Source of the DNA: Microbacterium sp. MAH-37
GTDB lineage: Bacteria > Actinomycetota > Actinomycetes > Actinomycetales > Microbacteriaceae
NCBI RefSeq assembly: GCF_009758255.1
Contig: NZ_WSEN01000010.1
Span: forward strand, 62,001 to 126,000
Length of the DNA: 64,000 bases
Direction of reading: 5' to 3'
The notes under the pieces were generated by a model that made no database searches, was not told where the DNA came from, and saw nothing but the letters and a program-made list of their open reading frames with translations. How positions within the stretch are numbered: position 1 is the stretch's first letter; each line of letters starts with the position of its first letter. The translations under genes were made by a program, and so were the position numbers. Positions 50,356 to 59,256 of this stretch are shown here, piece after piece.

Positions 50356-51506
50356 CAGAGCGACAGCTTCTCGATCGCGACCTTGCGGCCCTCGGCGCTG
50401 GACGCCAGGCCGGCCTCGGCGAACTGCACGCCACGGGCGCCGGCCATCAGGTCGAACGGGTAATCGGTGCCCAGCACGTACGACTCCAGGTACTCCTCCC
50501 ACTGCTGGCGGAAGCCGTTCAGGAACACGTCGTTGGTGGGCACGTTCTGCCAGTCGGCGTCGTAGTCGTGGGTGTCCTCGAGGTCGGGGTTCCAGACCGG
50601 CTTCGGGGTGGCGTTGCGCGGCTGGATCTTCGCACCGAACAGGCCGACCACTGCCGAGCCGTGCGTGCCGTCGACCTGGAACTCGACCAGCTCGTCGCGG
50701 TTCACGCGCACGGTCCACGAGGAGTTGATCTCGGCGATGACGCCGCCCTCGAGCTCGAAGATGCCGTATGCGGCGTCCTCGGCGGTGGCGGTGTAGTGCT
50801 CGCCCTTCTCGTCCCAGCGATCGGCGATGTGCACGGCAGCCTGGGCGTAGACGCTCTTGACCTCGCCGAACAGGTTCTCCAGCACGTAGTTCCAGTGCGG
50901 GAACATGTCGGTGATGATGCCGCCGCCGTCCTCGGTGCGGTAGTTCCAGCTGGGGCGCTGCGCGGGCTGCCAGTCGCCCTCGAACACCCAGTAGCCGAAC
51001 TCACCGCGGACGGAGAGGATACGACCGAAGAAGCCGGAGTCGATAAGGCGCTTCAGCTTCTGCAGGCCGGGGAGGTAGAGCTTGTCGTGCACGACACCGG
51101 TCTTCACGCCGGCCTCGTCCGCGAGGCGGGCCAGCTCGACGGCCTCCTCCAGCGACTCGGCGGTGGGCTTCTCGGTGTAGATCGCCTTGCCTGCGGCGAT
51201 CGCCTTGCGGATGGCGGTGGCGCGGGCCTTGGTGACGAGGAAGTCGGCGTAGATCTCCCACTTCGGATCGGCGAGGGCCGCGTCGAGGTCGGTGGTGTAG
51301 TCCTCGATGCCGTGCTTCGCGGCGAGTTCGGCGAGCTTGGCCTCGCTGCGGCCGACGAGGATCGGCTTGACGGTGACGCGCGTGCCGTCCGAGAGCTCGA
51401 TGCCGCCCTGGTCGCGGATCGCGAGGATCGAGCGCACCAGGTGCTGCCGGTAGCCCATGCGTCCGGAGACGCCGTTCATGATGATGCCGATCTCGCGAGT
51501 CGCCAT
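50355..51506 (-). CDS. Gfo/Idh/MocA-family sugar dehydrogenase
   Basis: A 383-residue NAD(P)-dependent oxidoreductase. The N-terminal Rossmann part reads IGIIMNGVSGRMGYRQHLV, and TEKPTAESLEEAVELARLA carries the EKP motif; the C-terminal alpha/beta domain has the usual W..EDTHDYDADW end. The NGVSGRMG loop differs from the typical GxGxxG spacing. It is first of the operon running to 45005 and would oxidise the incoming sugar. A LacI-type operator lies 50 bases upstream. Confidence 0.9.
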   Translation of the reverse strand: MATREIGIIMNGVSGRMGYRQHLVRSILAIRDQGGIELSDGTRVTVKPILVGRSEAKLAELAAKHGIEDYTTDLDAALADPKWEIYADFLVTKARATAIRKAIAAGKAIYTEKPTAESLEEAVELARLADEAGVKTGVVHDKLYLPGLQKLKRLIDSGFFGRILSVRGEFGYWVFEGDWQPAQRPSWNYRTEDGGGIITDMFPHWNYVLENLFGEVKSVYAQAAVHIADRWDEKGEHYTATAEDAAYGIFELEGGVIAEINSSWTVRVNRDELVEFQVDGTHGSAVVGLFGAKIQPRNATPKPVWNPDLEDTHDYDADWQNVPTNDVFLNGFRQQWEEYLESYVLGTDYPFDLMAGARGVQFAEAGLASSAEGRKVAIEKLSL

Positions 51507-51555
51507 GTGTCTGTCCTGTCTTCAGTGGAAGTCGTGCGCTGCGTCGGAATGACTG

Positions 51556-51569
51556 GGTAAGCGCTTTCC
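51556..51569 (-). promoter_or_regulatory. LacI-type operator before the sugar operon
   Basis: GGTAAGCGCTTTCC, a near-palindrome with the AAGCGCTT centre typical of LacI-family operators, 50-63 bases before the Gfo/Idh start. Likely bound by the operon's own LacI (46102-47130). Confidence 0.7.
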
Positions 51570-51665
51570 GATATGAAAGCAGGTTTCTCCGCTGAGTGCA
51601 AGAAGCAAGGCCATGACGCTCGCCCGACGGCGTCACGCTGGGGTCTTCTCAGCGCCTGCCTCTGT

Positions 51666-53000
51666 TCAGGCGACGGATCCGGGCAGGCTCGGCAGGCTCG
51701 GCAGATCGTCCACATGGCGCGAACGCCACGGTGCGCGGGGAATGGGTTCAGATTCGACGGGATCTGCGATGGCGACCAGGCGTTCGTGCAACGCTGCGGA
51801 CAGTCTTGCCTGTACGTCGGCATAGGCATCCTGTCCCGCGACGTCGACGAGCTCGAGCGGGTCGACCCTGCGGTCGTAGAGCTCCTGCTGCGGCCGAGGA
51901 GCGAGATGCCCGTCGCCGAACCCCTGTCGCGTGCGGCTCGCCTCGAGGTCGGCCGGAAGCTCGAGCTTGGGCCCCTCCCTGTAGTTGCGGATGTAGACGT
52001 AGTCGGAGGTACGCACGGCGCGCTTGGGATCATACGAGTCGTGGTACGTCTTGCTGGTGAAGACCATGCGCTCCGATTGCGACGCATCGACGTGTCCGGT
52101 CGTGATCAGGGACAGAAGGCTCCGCCCCTCGAGCTCGGCATCGTGAGGCCCCGCGTCTCCGGCGATCTCGAGGAATGTGGGCAGAAGGTCCTGATGGATG
52201 ACGAGGTCCGGTACCCTGCGGGGGCTGACCTGCCACGCGGTGGGTGGTCGCACGATCAATGCCACGCCGGTCCCGGCGTCGTAAAGCGTGCTCTTCGCGC
52301 GGGGGAAGGCCGCGCCATGATCTGTCGTGAACACGATCATCGTGTTCTCATCGCCGATGGTCGACGAAATCGCATCGAGGAGCACCGAGAACCCCGCATC
52401 CAGCTGCGCGATCGATCCGTAGAAGTCGGCGATGTCGGCACGGGTGTCGGCGTTGTCCGGGAGATAGCCCGGGACGTCCACGCTCGCAGGGTCCGCCGCT
52501 GCGTAGTCGCTGGCCGGCCAGGGCCGATGCACCTCCCACACGCCGACGGTGAGGAATATCGGCTTCCGCTCCGATCGAGGAGGCAGCCCCCCGAGCCATG
52601 AGGACGCGGCCTCCACGACCTGAGCGGTTCGCGGGAGGAATCCCTGCCCCGGGTATTCTGCGAAACCCAGAACAGTGGGGTCGACGTTCTCGTGCTGAAG
52701 CCCGATGAGCGCGGTGTGATAGCCGAGGGGCTCAAGACGTTCGGGGAGCGTGGAAACGCCGGCACGGTAGCGCCATCCGTCATGGGCGAGGCCCTGAATG
52801 CCGTTGCGGTACGGCTGCATGCCGGTGAACAGCGCACCCCGTGACGGCGAGCACAGCGGCGCCGCGGCATGCGCGTCATCGAAGACGATGGACTGATCGG
52901 CGAACGCTGAGATCTGCGGCGCCGGCACAGCGGGCATCCCGTACGTCGGCAGCCATCTTCCGAGGTCGTGGCAGTGGAAGAGAATAATGTCCGGTTGCAT
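51666..53000 (-). CDS. Type I sulfatase 1 (formylglycine-dependent)
   Basis: A 444-residue sulfatase/alkaline-phosphatase-fold hydrolase of sulfate esters. The maturation motif C-S-P-S-R (PLCSPSRGALFTG near residue 49) provides the cysteine converted to formylglycine; FTTDHGAAFPRAKSTLYDAG holds metal and Lys ligands. No signal peptide is seen, so it acts in the cytoplasm on an imported sulfated compound. It follows the sugar-importer genes but is separated by a 14-bp hairpin. The ribosome binding site is weak. The sulfatase-modifying enzyme is not in the window. Confidence 0.9.
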   Translation of the reverse strand: MQPDIILFHCHDLGRWLPTYGMPAVPAPQISAFADQSIVFDDAHAAAPLCSPSRGALFTGMQPYRNGIQGLAHDGWRYRAGVSTLPERLEPLGYHTALIGLQHENVDPTVLGFAEYPGQGFLPRTAQVVEAASSWLGGLPPRSERKPIFLTVGVWEVHRPWPASDYAAADPASVDVPGYLPDNADTRADIADFYGSIAQLDAGFSVLLDAISSTIGDENTMIVFTTDHGAAFPRAKSTLYDAGTGVALIVRPPTAWQVSPRRVPDLVIHQDLLPTFLEIAGDAGPHDAELEGRSLLSLITTGHVDASQSERMVFTSKTYHDSYDPKRAVRTSDYVYIRNYREGPKLELPADLEASRTRQGFGDGHLAPRPQQELYDRRVDPLELVDVAGQDAYADVQARLSAALHERLVAIADPVESEPIPRAPWRSRHVDDLPSLPSLPGSVA

Positions 53001-53055
53001 CTCACAGGTCCTTCGATCGACGTCAAGATCATCGCCAGGCCAGCCCGGCGAAAGG

Positions 53056-53094
53056 GTGCGGATCCTGCGGCGTGAATCGTCGCAGGATCCGCAC
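53056..53094 (-). terminator. Hairpin between importer and sulfatase genes (attenuator or terminator)
   Basis: 14-bp perfect stem (GTGCGGATCCTGCG with complement at 53081-53094), 11-base loop, 7 bases past the binding-protein stop. It could limit read-through into sulfatase 1. Confidence 0.7.
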
Positions 53095-53101
53095 GCTCCG
53101 G

Positions 53102-54490
53102 CTATTTCTGCGGGAGATCCAGCTTCGTGACCATCTCCTCCAGCGCGGCCTGCATCTGCTTCATGCCTGCCTCGGGCGTCACCTTTCCGGCTGCGATGCT
53201 CTCCAGCCCCGGCTCGGTGATGTTCAGCATCTCCGACGCGAACGGATACCAGATCGACGTGGAAGCCCCCGGGAGCTTCTTCGCGGTCTCGTCGTACGCG
53301 GCCAGCGCCTCCTTCTGCGCCGGGTCCACTCCGTCGGTGGAGAAGTCGTCGCGGATCGGGATGCCGCCGTTCTGCGCGAACATCGACTGGGCCTTCTCAG
53401 AGGTCATCCACGTGATGTACTCGAGTGCCGCCTTGGCGCGCTCCTTGGGAAGACCCGCCGGAACACCGAGGAACCAGATCCCGGTACCGGGCGCGGCACT
53501 GCCGTCGGGCGCCAGCGGAAGCGGGGCGTACCCGAACTTGCCGGCCTGACCCGAGTTCGCCGGGTCCTCCAGCTGAGACGCAGCCGCGGCGACGAGGAAG
53601 CTCTGTGCGCCGTCGCCGTTCTGCAGTTCGGCGATCACCTGCGCCTGTCCCATCGTCGACACCGCTTCCGGCCCGTACTCCGCCAACTTCCTCATCCACG
53701 TCGCTGCCTGGACCCCCGCCTCGGTGTCGGCAGTCGGCTTCCAGTCGGTACCGGGATCGGCATACCAGGAGCCGCCGGCCGCCCCGAGAAGAGCCTGGAA
53801 GTCGAACGTGTTCGCCGAAGAACCGGGAATGCCCTGCGTGCGGAACACCATCGGGTACTTCGCTGCCTTCGCGTTCGCGATCTTCTCACTGTTCGCGATG
53901 ACCTCGGGCCAGGTCGTGGGAACCTCCAGCCCGAGTTTGTCGTAGATGTCCTTGCGATACACGAAGATGTCGAGGTTGCCGGAGAACGGGAGGTCGACAA
54001 CCTCGCCGGACTCGGCGAAGCTCTTCTTATCGGCATCCCACCGCGCCAGGTTGCCGAAGCTGTAGATGTGCGAGTCCATCTCGTACGACGGATCGATGTC
54101 CGTGAGCGGCTGCAGCAGACCGCTCTCGTTGAACTGCCCGAGATCCGCGCCGTTCACCTGGAACACGTCGAACGTGTGCTTCTGGCTCTGGATGTCATTG
54201 ATCTCCTGCGTCTTCACGTCCGGGTTCGGGAACGGCCGCAGCTCGACCTTGTTGCCGGTCTCCTCCTCGTACGCCTTCACCAGCTTCGCGTAGGCCGGGT
54301 TCCACGGCGCCTGGCTGGTGGGGACGACGAGCGTCACGGACCCGGACTCGTCGGTCCCGCCTCCCCCGCCCAACGACCCCTTGTTGCTGCTGCTGCACGC
54401 GGTCACGCCGAGAAGTGCGGCACTGACCGCCACCGCGGCAGCCAGGGGGCGGATCCCGCGCCGGACCCGGAAAAGATGTGAACCAGTCAT
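53102..54490 (-). CDS. Sugar ABC transporter substrate-binding lipoprotein
   Basis: A 462-residue extracellular solute-binding protein of the maltose/oligosaccharide type (UgpB/MalE-like). Signal peptide with lipobox LLGVTAC, then a Ser/Asn/Gly linker and a GSVTLVVPTSQAPWNPAY start to the mature domain. ATG 54490 with GAGGAGGA upstream; the longer frame is rejected. It delivers an oligosaccharide or sugar derivative to the two permeases upstream. No ATP-binding subunit gene is present, so a shared MsiK-like ATPase is likely used. Confidence 0.93.
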   Translation of the reverse strand: MTGSHLFRVRRGIRPLAAAVAVSAALLGVTACSSSNKGSLGGGGGTDESGSVTLVVPTSQAPWNPAYAKLVKAYEEETGNKVELRPFPNPDVKTQEINDIQSQKHTFDVFQVNGADLGQFNESGLLQPLTDIDPSYEMDSHIYSFGNLARWDADKKSFAESGEVVDLPFSGNLDIFVYRKDIYDKLGLEVPTTWPEVIANSEKIANAKAAKYPMVFRTQGIPGSSANTFDFQALLGAAGGSWYADPGTDWKPTADTEAGVQAATWMRKLAEYGPEAVSTMGQAQVIAELQNGDGAQSFLVAAAASQLEDPANSGQAGKFGYAPLPLAPDGSAAPGTGIWFLGVPAGLPKERAKAALEYITWMTSEKAQSMFAQNGGIPIRDDFSTDGVDPAQKEALAAYDETAKKLPGASTSIWYPFASEMLNITEPGLESIAAGKVTPEAGMKQMQAALEEMVTKLDLPQK

Positions 54491-54524
54491 GATGTCCTCC
54501 TCATACTCAGGGGTGGGCCGCAGC

Positions 54525-55373
54525 TCACCCTTTGACGGCACCGGCTGTGAGGCCGGCGATGATCTGTTTGTTCGCGAAGACCGCGAGGATGATCAGCGGC
54601 ACGGCCGCCACGGTTCCGGCCGCTGCGAGCTGCCCCCAGGTCACGGCGAACTCCTGCACGAACCCGGCGATACCCACGGTTATCGGCGCGGTCGGTCCTC
54701 CCGAGGTGAGAGTGAGACCCATCAGGAACTCGTTCCACGCCATGATCCCGACGAAGATGCTCGTCGCCGCGAGGCCGGGCCGGACCAGCGGCAGCATGAT
54801 CCGGGTGAAGACGCTCGCCTCGTTCGCGCCGTCGACGAGAGCCGCCTCTCGCAGCTGCACGGGGATGCCAGAGAAATAGGACGCCATCAGCAGTGTCGCG
54901 AACGGCAGGTTGAACAGGCTGTTCACCAGAACCAGTCCCGCCACCGACCCGAGGAGGCCGACATCGTTCAGCAGCTCGTAGAGGCCGGGCACAAGGGTCG
55001 CCGGCGGGATCAGCGGGATGATGGCGGCGAGGGCGAGAGTCGGGACGCTGATCCACCTCGGGGGCGAAAGCCGCGCCAGCGCGTACCCGCTGATGCTGCC
55101 GATGAGGATGCACACGGCGACGGTGCCCACCACGATCCCGACGCTGTTGAGCAGCTGGATCGCGAACGTCCCATCCTCGAATATCGAGGCGAAGTTCCCC
55201 AGCCAGAACGGGAAGATCCAGTCGTGACTGGTGATCGCCCTGTTGGGGAGGAACGACAGCAGCACCAGCCAGGCGATCGGAAGGACCACGATGACCACCA
55301 CGATCAGCAGTGCGATCTCGACGGCCACCTTCGGCCTGGCGCTCGTCCGGATCCGGCCACTCCGCGCGCTCAT
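54525..55373 (-). CDS. Sugar ABC transporter permease, MalG-like
   Basis: A 282-residue inner-membrane permease with about six transmembrane segments and the EAA loop LREAALVDGANEASVFTRIMLPLVRPGLAA near residue 180. ATG 55373 overlaps the stop of the partner permease (ATGA), so the two are coupled. It pairs with that MalF-like protein to form the channel. Confidence 0.93.
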   Translation of the reverse strand: MSARSGRIRTSARPKVAVEIALLIVVVIVVLPIAWLVLLSFLPNRAITSHDWIFPFWLGNFASIFEDGTFAIQLLNSVGIVVGTVAVCILIGSISGYALARLSPPRWISVPTLALAAIIPLIPPATLVPGLYELLNDVGLLGSVAGLVLVNSLFNLPFATLLMASYFSGIPVQLREAALVDGANEASVFTRIMLPLVRPGLAATSIFVGIMAWNEFLMGLTLTSGGPTAPITVGIAGFVQEFAVTWGQLAAAGTVAAVPLIILAVFANKQIIAGLTAGAVKG

Positions 55374-56287
55374 CGCCGTGCTCCTCGAAGAACGAGGGCA
55401 ACCGTGAGCACGAGCACCACCGCCACGATGATGAGCAGTCCGAAGGCAGCCGCCTCCCCGAAGTTCAGATCCTTGAAGAACCACAGTTGGATGCGCTGCG
55501 AGACGAGTGTGGTGGCTCCCAGCGGACCGCCGGCGGTCAGCACGTACATCTCGTCGAAGACCTTGATCCCCATCACCATCCGGATCAGCGATACGGCCGC
55601 GATCGCGGGCATCACCAGCGGCAGCACGATCCGGAAGACGATCGCGCCCTCGGAGGCCCCGTCCACCCTGGCGGCCTCGAGGACTTCGGTGTCGAGCGCC
55701 TTCAGCGCTGCGTAGACGAACAGGAACACGATGGGCGACCAGTGCCACACATCGACCACGACCAGGCTGGCCATGGCTCCGGCGCCGGAGTTCAGCCAGT
55801 TCTGAGCGGGCAGACCGATCGTCTCGAGCACCTTGTTCAGACCACCGGCGGTCGGGCTGAGGATGAGCAGCCAGATCACGCTGACGACCACGGGCGTGAT
55901 GATCGCGGGCCAGATGATGACGTTCCGCGCCAGCGGGAGCAGTGCGATGGCCCGGTCCACGAGGATCGCGACGATGATCCCGCAGATCAGGCTCCCCACG
56001 ACGCTGAGGATCGTGAACACCACGGTGTTGATCACCGCTTGCGCGGCGAGCGGATCGGCGAACACCGCCACGAGGTTCTCGAACCCCGTCCACCGGAACT
56101 CGAAGCCTGCTGCGGTCAGCGTGACCTCGGAGAACGCCATCTGCACCACATGCGCGAAGGGAAAGGCCGCCATCGCGAGGCAGAACAGCACAAAGGGCGC
56201 CAGGGCGACCGTCGGAAGCAGCATTCGCCGGTGACGACGGCGCGGACGGGCCGCGATTCTGGGCATCGGGGGTGCACTGGACGTCAT
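55370..56287 (-). CDS. Sugar ABC transporter permease, MalF-like
   Basis: A 305-residue permease with a basic N-terminus (PRRRHRRM), about six transmembrane segments and the EAA loop LEAARVDGASEGAIVFRIVLPLVMPAIAA near residue 210. ATG 56287 has GGAGGAA upstream; a few extra residues in the longer frame are not supported. First gene of the unit 56287-51666, controlled from the operator at 56343. Confidence 0.93.
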   Translation of the reverse strand: MTSSAPPMPRIAARPRRRHRRMLLPTVALAPFVLFCLAMAAFPFAHVVQMAFSEVTLTAAGFEFRWTGFENLVAVFADPLAAQAVINTVVFTILSVVGSLICGIIVAILVDRAIALLPLARNVIIWPAIITPVVVSVIWLLILSPTAGGLNKVLETIGLPAQNWLNSGAGAMASLVVVDVWHWSPIVFLFVYAALKALDTEVLEAARVDGASEGAIVFRIVLPLVMPAIAAVSLIRMVMGIKVFDEMYVLTAGGPLGATTLVSQRIQLWFFKDLNFGEAAAFGLLIIVAVVLVLTVALVLRGARR

Positions 56288-56342
56288 TGTTCCTCCGCAA
56301 GTCACTGCTTCGTCGACTACGAGTTCGGGTGCGGCCGCATCG

Positions 56343-56359
56343 TGGTAGATCGATACAGC
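56343..56359 (-). promoter_or_regulatory. LacI 2 operator, site 1
   Basis: TGGTAGATCGATACAGC, 56-72 bases upstream of the importer start. Shares TGGTAGATCGAT with site 2 at 57611. Confidence 0.65.
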
Positions 56360-56500
56360 ATCGGAGATCAGTATCAGTCATGGGCATCCCGAATGCAAGC
56401 AGCGGACGGCACCCGCCTTCATCGCGGCGGATCTGACGACCGTCCCGTACCGAGGCGCGCCGACCGGGCGGATGCCGAGAGGGCGCCGTCGAGACGAGCC

Positions 56501-57514
56501 CTACGCCGTGATCAGCGCCGGATGCTCCCGCGACACCGTGCATCCGCACGACTCGCGGACATCCAGGTACGGGGCGAGCGGCAGCGGCGCCTGAATCGTG
56601 TCGTCGTCAACCGCGCGGATCAGCCATTCGGCGGCCAGCCGGCCCAGGTCCGCCGTTCCGACAGAGACCGAGGTGATGCTGGGAATGAACACCTCCGATG
56701 CCGCGAGGCTGTCGAACCCGGTCACTCCGATTCGGCCGAGCCCGAGCCCTGCATCATGCAGAGCACGAAGCACACCGTAGGCGATCACATCGCTGTGACA
56801 GATCACCGCATCGAACTCGGCACCGGACTGCAGCAGTTCTTCGGCCAGCCTGGCACCGCCGTCGATGCTGGTCTGCCCGTGCACGACTGCGGCCAGCGTC
56901 GCATCCGCGTGTCGCGACATCACCGCGCGCACACCGGCGATGCGCTCTCGGGTCGGCACCGCGGCCGCCGCGCCGCCGAGGTATGCGATCCGGCGGAAGC
57001 CGTGCACTCCCACCAGATGCTCTGCCGCCATCTCGCCGGCGGCGTACGCGTCGCTGCTGAGGGCCGGCCCCTCGTCCGCCGCGGGCCGCGTCAGCGCGAG
57101 CGTCGGAATCGGAAGATCCACAGCGGCCGCGCCCAGCGCGGGCACGTAGGCGAGACCCGCGACCGGTGATTCCAGCATCGTCGTGACCAGGCGATCCTGT
57201 TGCCCTGGATCATCGAAGGTGTTCGAGATGAGCGTCATGTAACCGGCAGCCGACGCGGCCTTCTCGAAAGCGAGCGCGATCGCGGAGAAGTACGGGTTGG
57301 AGAAGTCCGTGACGATGAAGCCGAGCGTCCAGCTCCGGTTGCTGCGCAACGAGGCCGCGTTGCGGTTGTAGATGTAGCCCAGCTTCTCCATCGACTGCCG
57401 AACCCGCTCGCGGGTCTGGTCGCTGAGCCGGCCCGTTCCGCGCACCACCATGGAGGCTGCAGCCCGTGAGACACCGGCGTCGGCAGCGACATCCTGCAGA
57501 GTCACGCGGCGCAT
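56501..57514 (-). CDS. LacI-family transcriptional regulator 2
   Basis: A 337-residue regulator with DNA-binding residues 1-60 (VTLQDVAADAGVSRAAASMVVRGTGRLSDQTRERVRQSMEKLGYIYNRNAASL) and a ligand domain (SNRSWTLGFIVTDFSNPYFSAIA). It lies between the importer unit and the divergent DUF3604 gene, and copies of one operator motif stand before both. It is therefore the likely repressor of the whole sulfated-glycan locus, relieved by a transported sugar. Confidence 0.93.
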   Translation of the reverse strand: MRRVTLQDVAADAGVSRAAASMVVRGTGRLSDQTRERVRQSMEKLGYIYNRNAASLRSNRSWTLGFIVTDFSNPYFSAIALAFEKAASAAGYMTLISNTFDDPGQQDRLVTTMLESPVAGLAYVPALGAAAVDLPIPTLALTRPAADEGPALSSDAYAAGEMAAEHLVGVHGFRRIAYLGGAAAAVPTRERIAGVRAVMSRHADATLAAVVHGQTSIDGGARLAEELLQSGAEFDAVICHSDVIAYGVLRALHDAGLGLGRIGVTGFDSLAASEVFIPSITSVSVGTADLGRLAAEWLIRAVDDDTIQAPLPLAPYLDVRESCGCTVSREHPALITA

Positions 57515-57609
57515 GGGCCGAGTATATCCGGGCGAAAGTCCCCGACCGGATGCGGTCGGACGAAGTCGGCCATAGTGCGACAGAAGCAGATCCCGTGAAG
57601 ATTCTTCAT

Positions 57610-57628
57610 CTGGTAGATCGATCTAGCG
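57610..57628 (+). promoter_or_regulatory. LacI 2 operator, site 2
   Basis: CTGGTAGATCGATCTAGCG contains the perfect 12-bp palindrome TAGATCGATCTA (57614-57625), 54-72 bases upstream of the DUF3604 gene, overlapping a possible -10 region (TATAGT at 57629-57634). Confidence 0.7.
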
Positions 57629-57681
57629 TATAGTGGTCCGACGAGGCCTCACGGTCCTCTCAGTCGAAGGAGACCCTTGAC

Positions 57682-59232
57682 ATGACCTTGTTCCGCCCCG
57701 CCACCGATCTCGACAGCTACGCCGGACTCACCGCCTACGCCGGAGATCTGCACAACCACTGCGGGATCAGCTACGGCCACGGCTCGATCGAAACCGCCTT
57801 CGCCAACGCGAAGCAGCAGCTGGACTTCGCGAGCGTCACCGGGCATGCGGCCTGGCACGACATCCCGGCGGAGCCCCGCGACGTGCACGACTACCACATC
57901 GAAGGCTTCGCACGGCTGGAATCCCAGTGGGGCCACGTGCAGGACGTGACTGCCGCCGCCCATGAGGACGGCGAGTTCGTCAGCCTCCTGTCCCTGGAGT
58001 GGCACAGCCTCACCTACGGCGATCACTGCGTCTACTACCAGTCCGACCACGGCCCGCTGGAGGTGGCGCGGTCCCAGTCCCTCGAAGAACTGAGAGTACG
58101 TCTCCGAGACCTCGACGCGGCCGGCCTGCCTTCCATGGTCCTCCCGCATCACATCGGCTACGGCACCGGACACCGCGGCATCAACTGGTCGACGTACACG
58201 GAGGAGCTGTCCCCCGTGGTCGAGCTGGTGTCGATGCACGGCTCAGGCGAGGCCGAGCCCGGTCTGCGACAGTATCTGCACACGATGGGGCCGCGCGACG
58301 GCGCGAGCACCGCACAGCACGGACTGACACAGGGGCACCGCTTCGGCTTCATCGGGTCCACGGATCACCACAGCGCCCACCCCGGCAGCTACGGCTACGG
58401 CAAGGCGATGGTCTGGGCGGACTCGCTGACGCGCACCGGCATCTGGGACGCGATCCAGGCGCGCCGCACCTACGCCGTCACCGGCGACAGGATCATGCTC
58501 GCAACGGCGGTGGACGGGATGCCGATGGGCTCCGAGGTCAGAGCATCCGGCACGCGACGGATCGAGGTCGACGTCCTGGGCGGCGACCGGATCGACTTCG
58601 TCGAGGTGCTTCGGAACAACGAGGTCATCGCGGTCGGACGGCCCACGGCATCCTCGGAGGAGTCGGACTTCGACGGCGTTCTGGCAGTCAGCTTCGGGTG
58701 GGGCGAGTACGGCGTGGAAGTGGACTGGGACGTGTCGATCCGGGTCCGCGGGGGCCGCATCCTCTCCGTCGATCCGAGGCTGCACGGCGAGGACATCGTC
58801 GACCCGCTGCGCAAGGGCTCCGACGCTGAAGGCCCGACGACGCGGTGGGTGCAGGCGGACGACCACACGATCACGATGGCCACCAGGACGCGCGGCAATC
58901 CGACGGTGCTCACCGACGCCACTCAGCAGCTCGGCCTGCAGGTGGTCGGCGACGGGAACACCGTGCTCGAGGTCATCGCCAACGGTCGCACCGTCCAGGC
59001 GACCGTCGCAGAACTGCGCGAAGGCTCGAAGACCGCCTACACCGGCGGCTTCGTCAGCCCCGCGATCCTGCTGCACCGCGCGGTGGACGAGTCGGCTCGC
59101 ACCGTCCGGATGGACTTCGAGGATGTCGGCGGCGACGAGGGCACGGACTGGTACTACACCCGCGTCCGTCAGGCGAACGACCAGTACGCCTGGAGCTCGC
59201 CGACCTGGGTGGACGCAGGCGCCGGATCCTGA
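57682..59232 (+). CDS. DUF3604/CehA-like PHP-fold metallohydrolase
   Basis: A 516-residue protein of the DUF3604 group (CehA/McbA-like, PHP-type metal sites). Metal-binding candidates are YAGDLHNHCGISYGHGSI near residue 21, FASVTGHAAWHD near 50, LSLEWHS, VLPHHIGYGTGHRG near 154 and IGSTDHHSAHPGSYGYG near 224. No signal peptide is seen. Such enzymes hydrolyse esters or sugar bonds in unknown substrates; here a link to sulfated compounds is inferred from the two sulfatase genes. AAGGAGA ribosome site. First gene of a two-gene unit. Confidence 0.85.
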   Translation: MTLFRPATDLDSYAGLTAYAGDLHNHCGISYGHGSIETAFANAKQQLDFASVTGHAAWHDIPAEPRDVHDYHIEGFARLESQWGHVQDVTAAAHEDGEFVSLLSLEWHSLTYGDHCVYYQSDHGPLEVARSQSLEELRVRLRDLDAAGLPSMVLPHHIGYGTGHRGINWSTYTEELSPVVELVSMHGSGEAEPGLRQYLHTMGPRDGASTAQHGLTQGHRFGFIGSTDHHSAHPGSYGYGKAMVWADSLTRTGIWDAIQARRTYAVTGDRIMLATAVDGMPMGSEVRASGTRRIEVDVLGGDRIDFVEVLRNNEVIAVGRPTASSEESDFDGVLAVSFGWGEYGVEVDWDVSIRVRGGRILSVDPRLHGEDIVDPLRKGSDAEGPTTRWVQADDHTITMATRTRGNPTVLTDATQQLGLQVVGDGNTVLEVIANGRTVQATVAELREGSKTAYTGGFVSPAILLHRAVDESARTVRMDFEDVGGDEGTDWYYTRVRQANDQYAWSSPTWVDAGAGS

Positions 59233-59256
59233 CCGGAACCACGCAGGGACACACCG

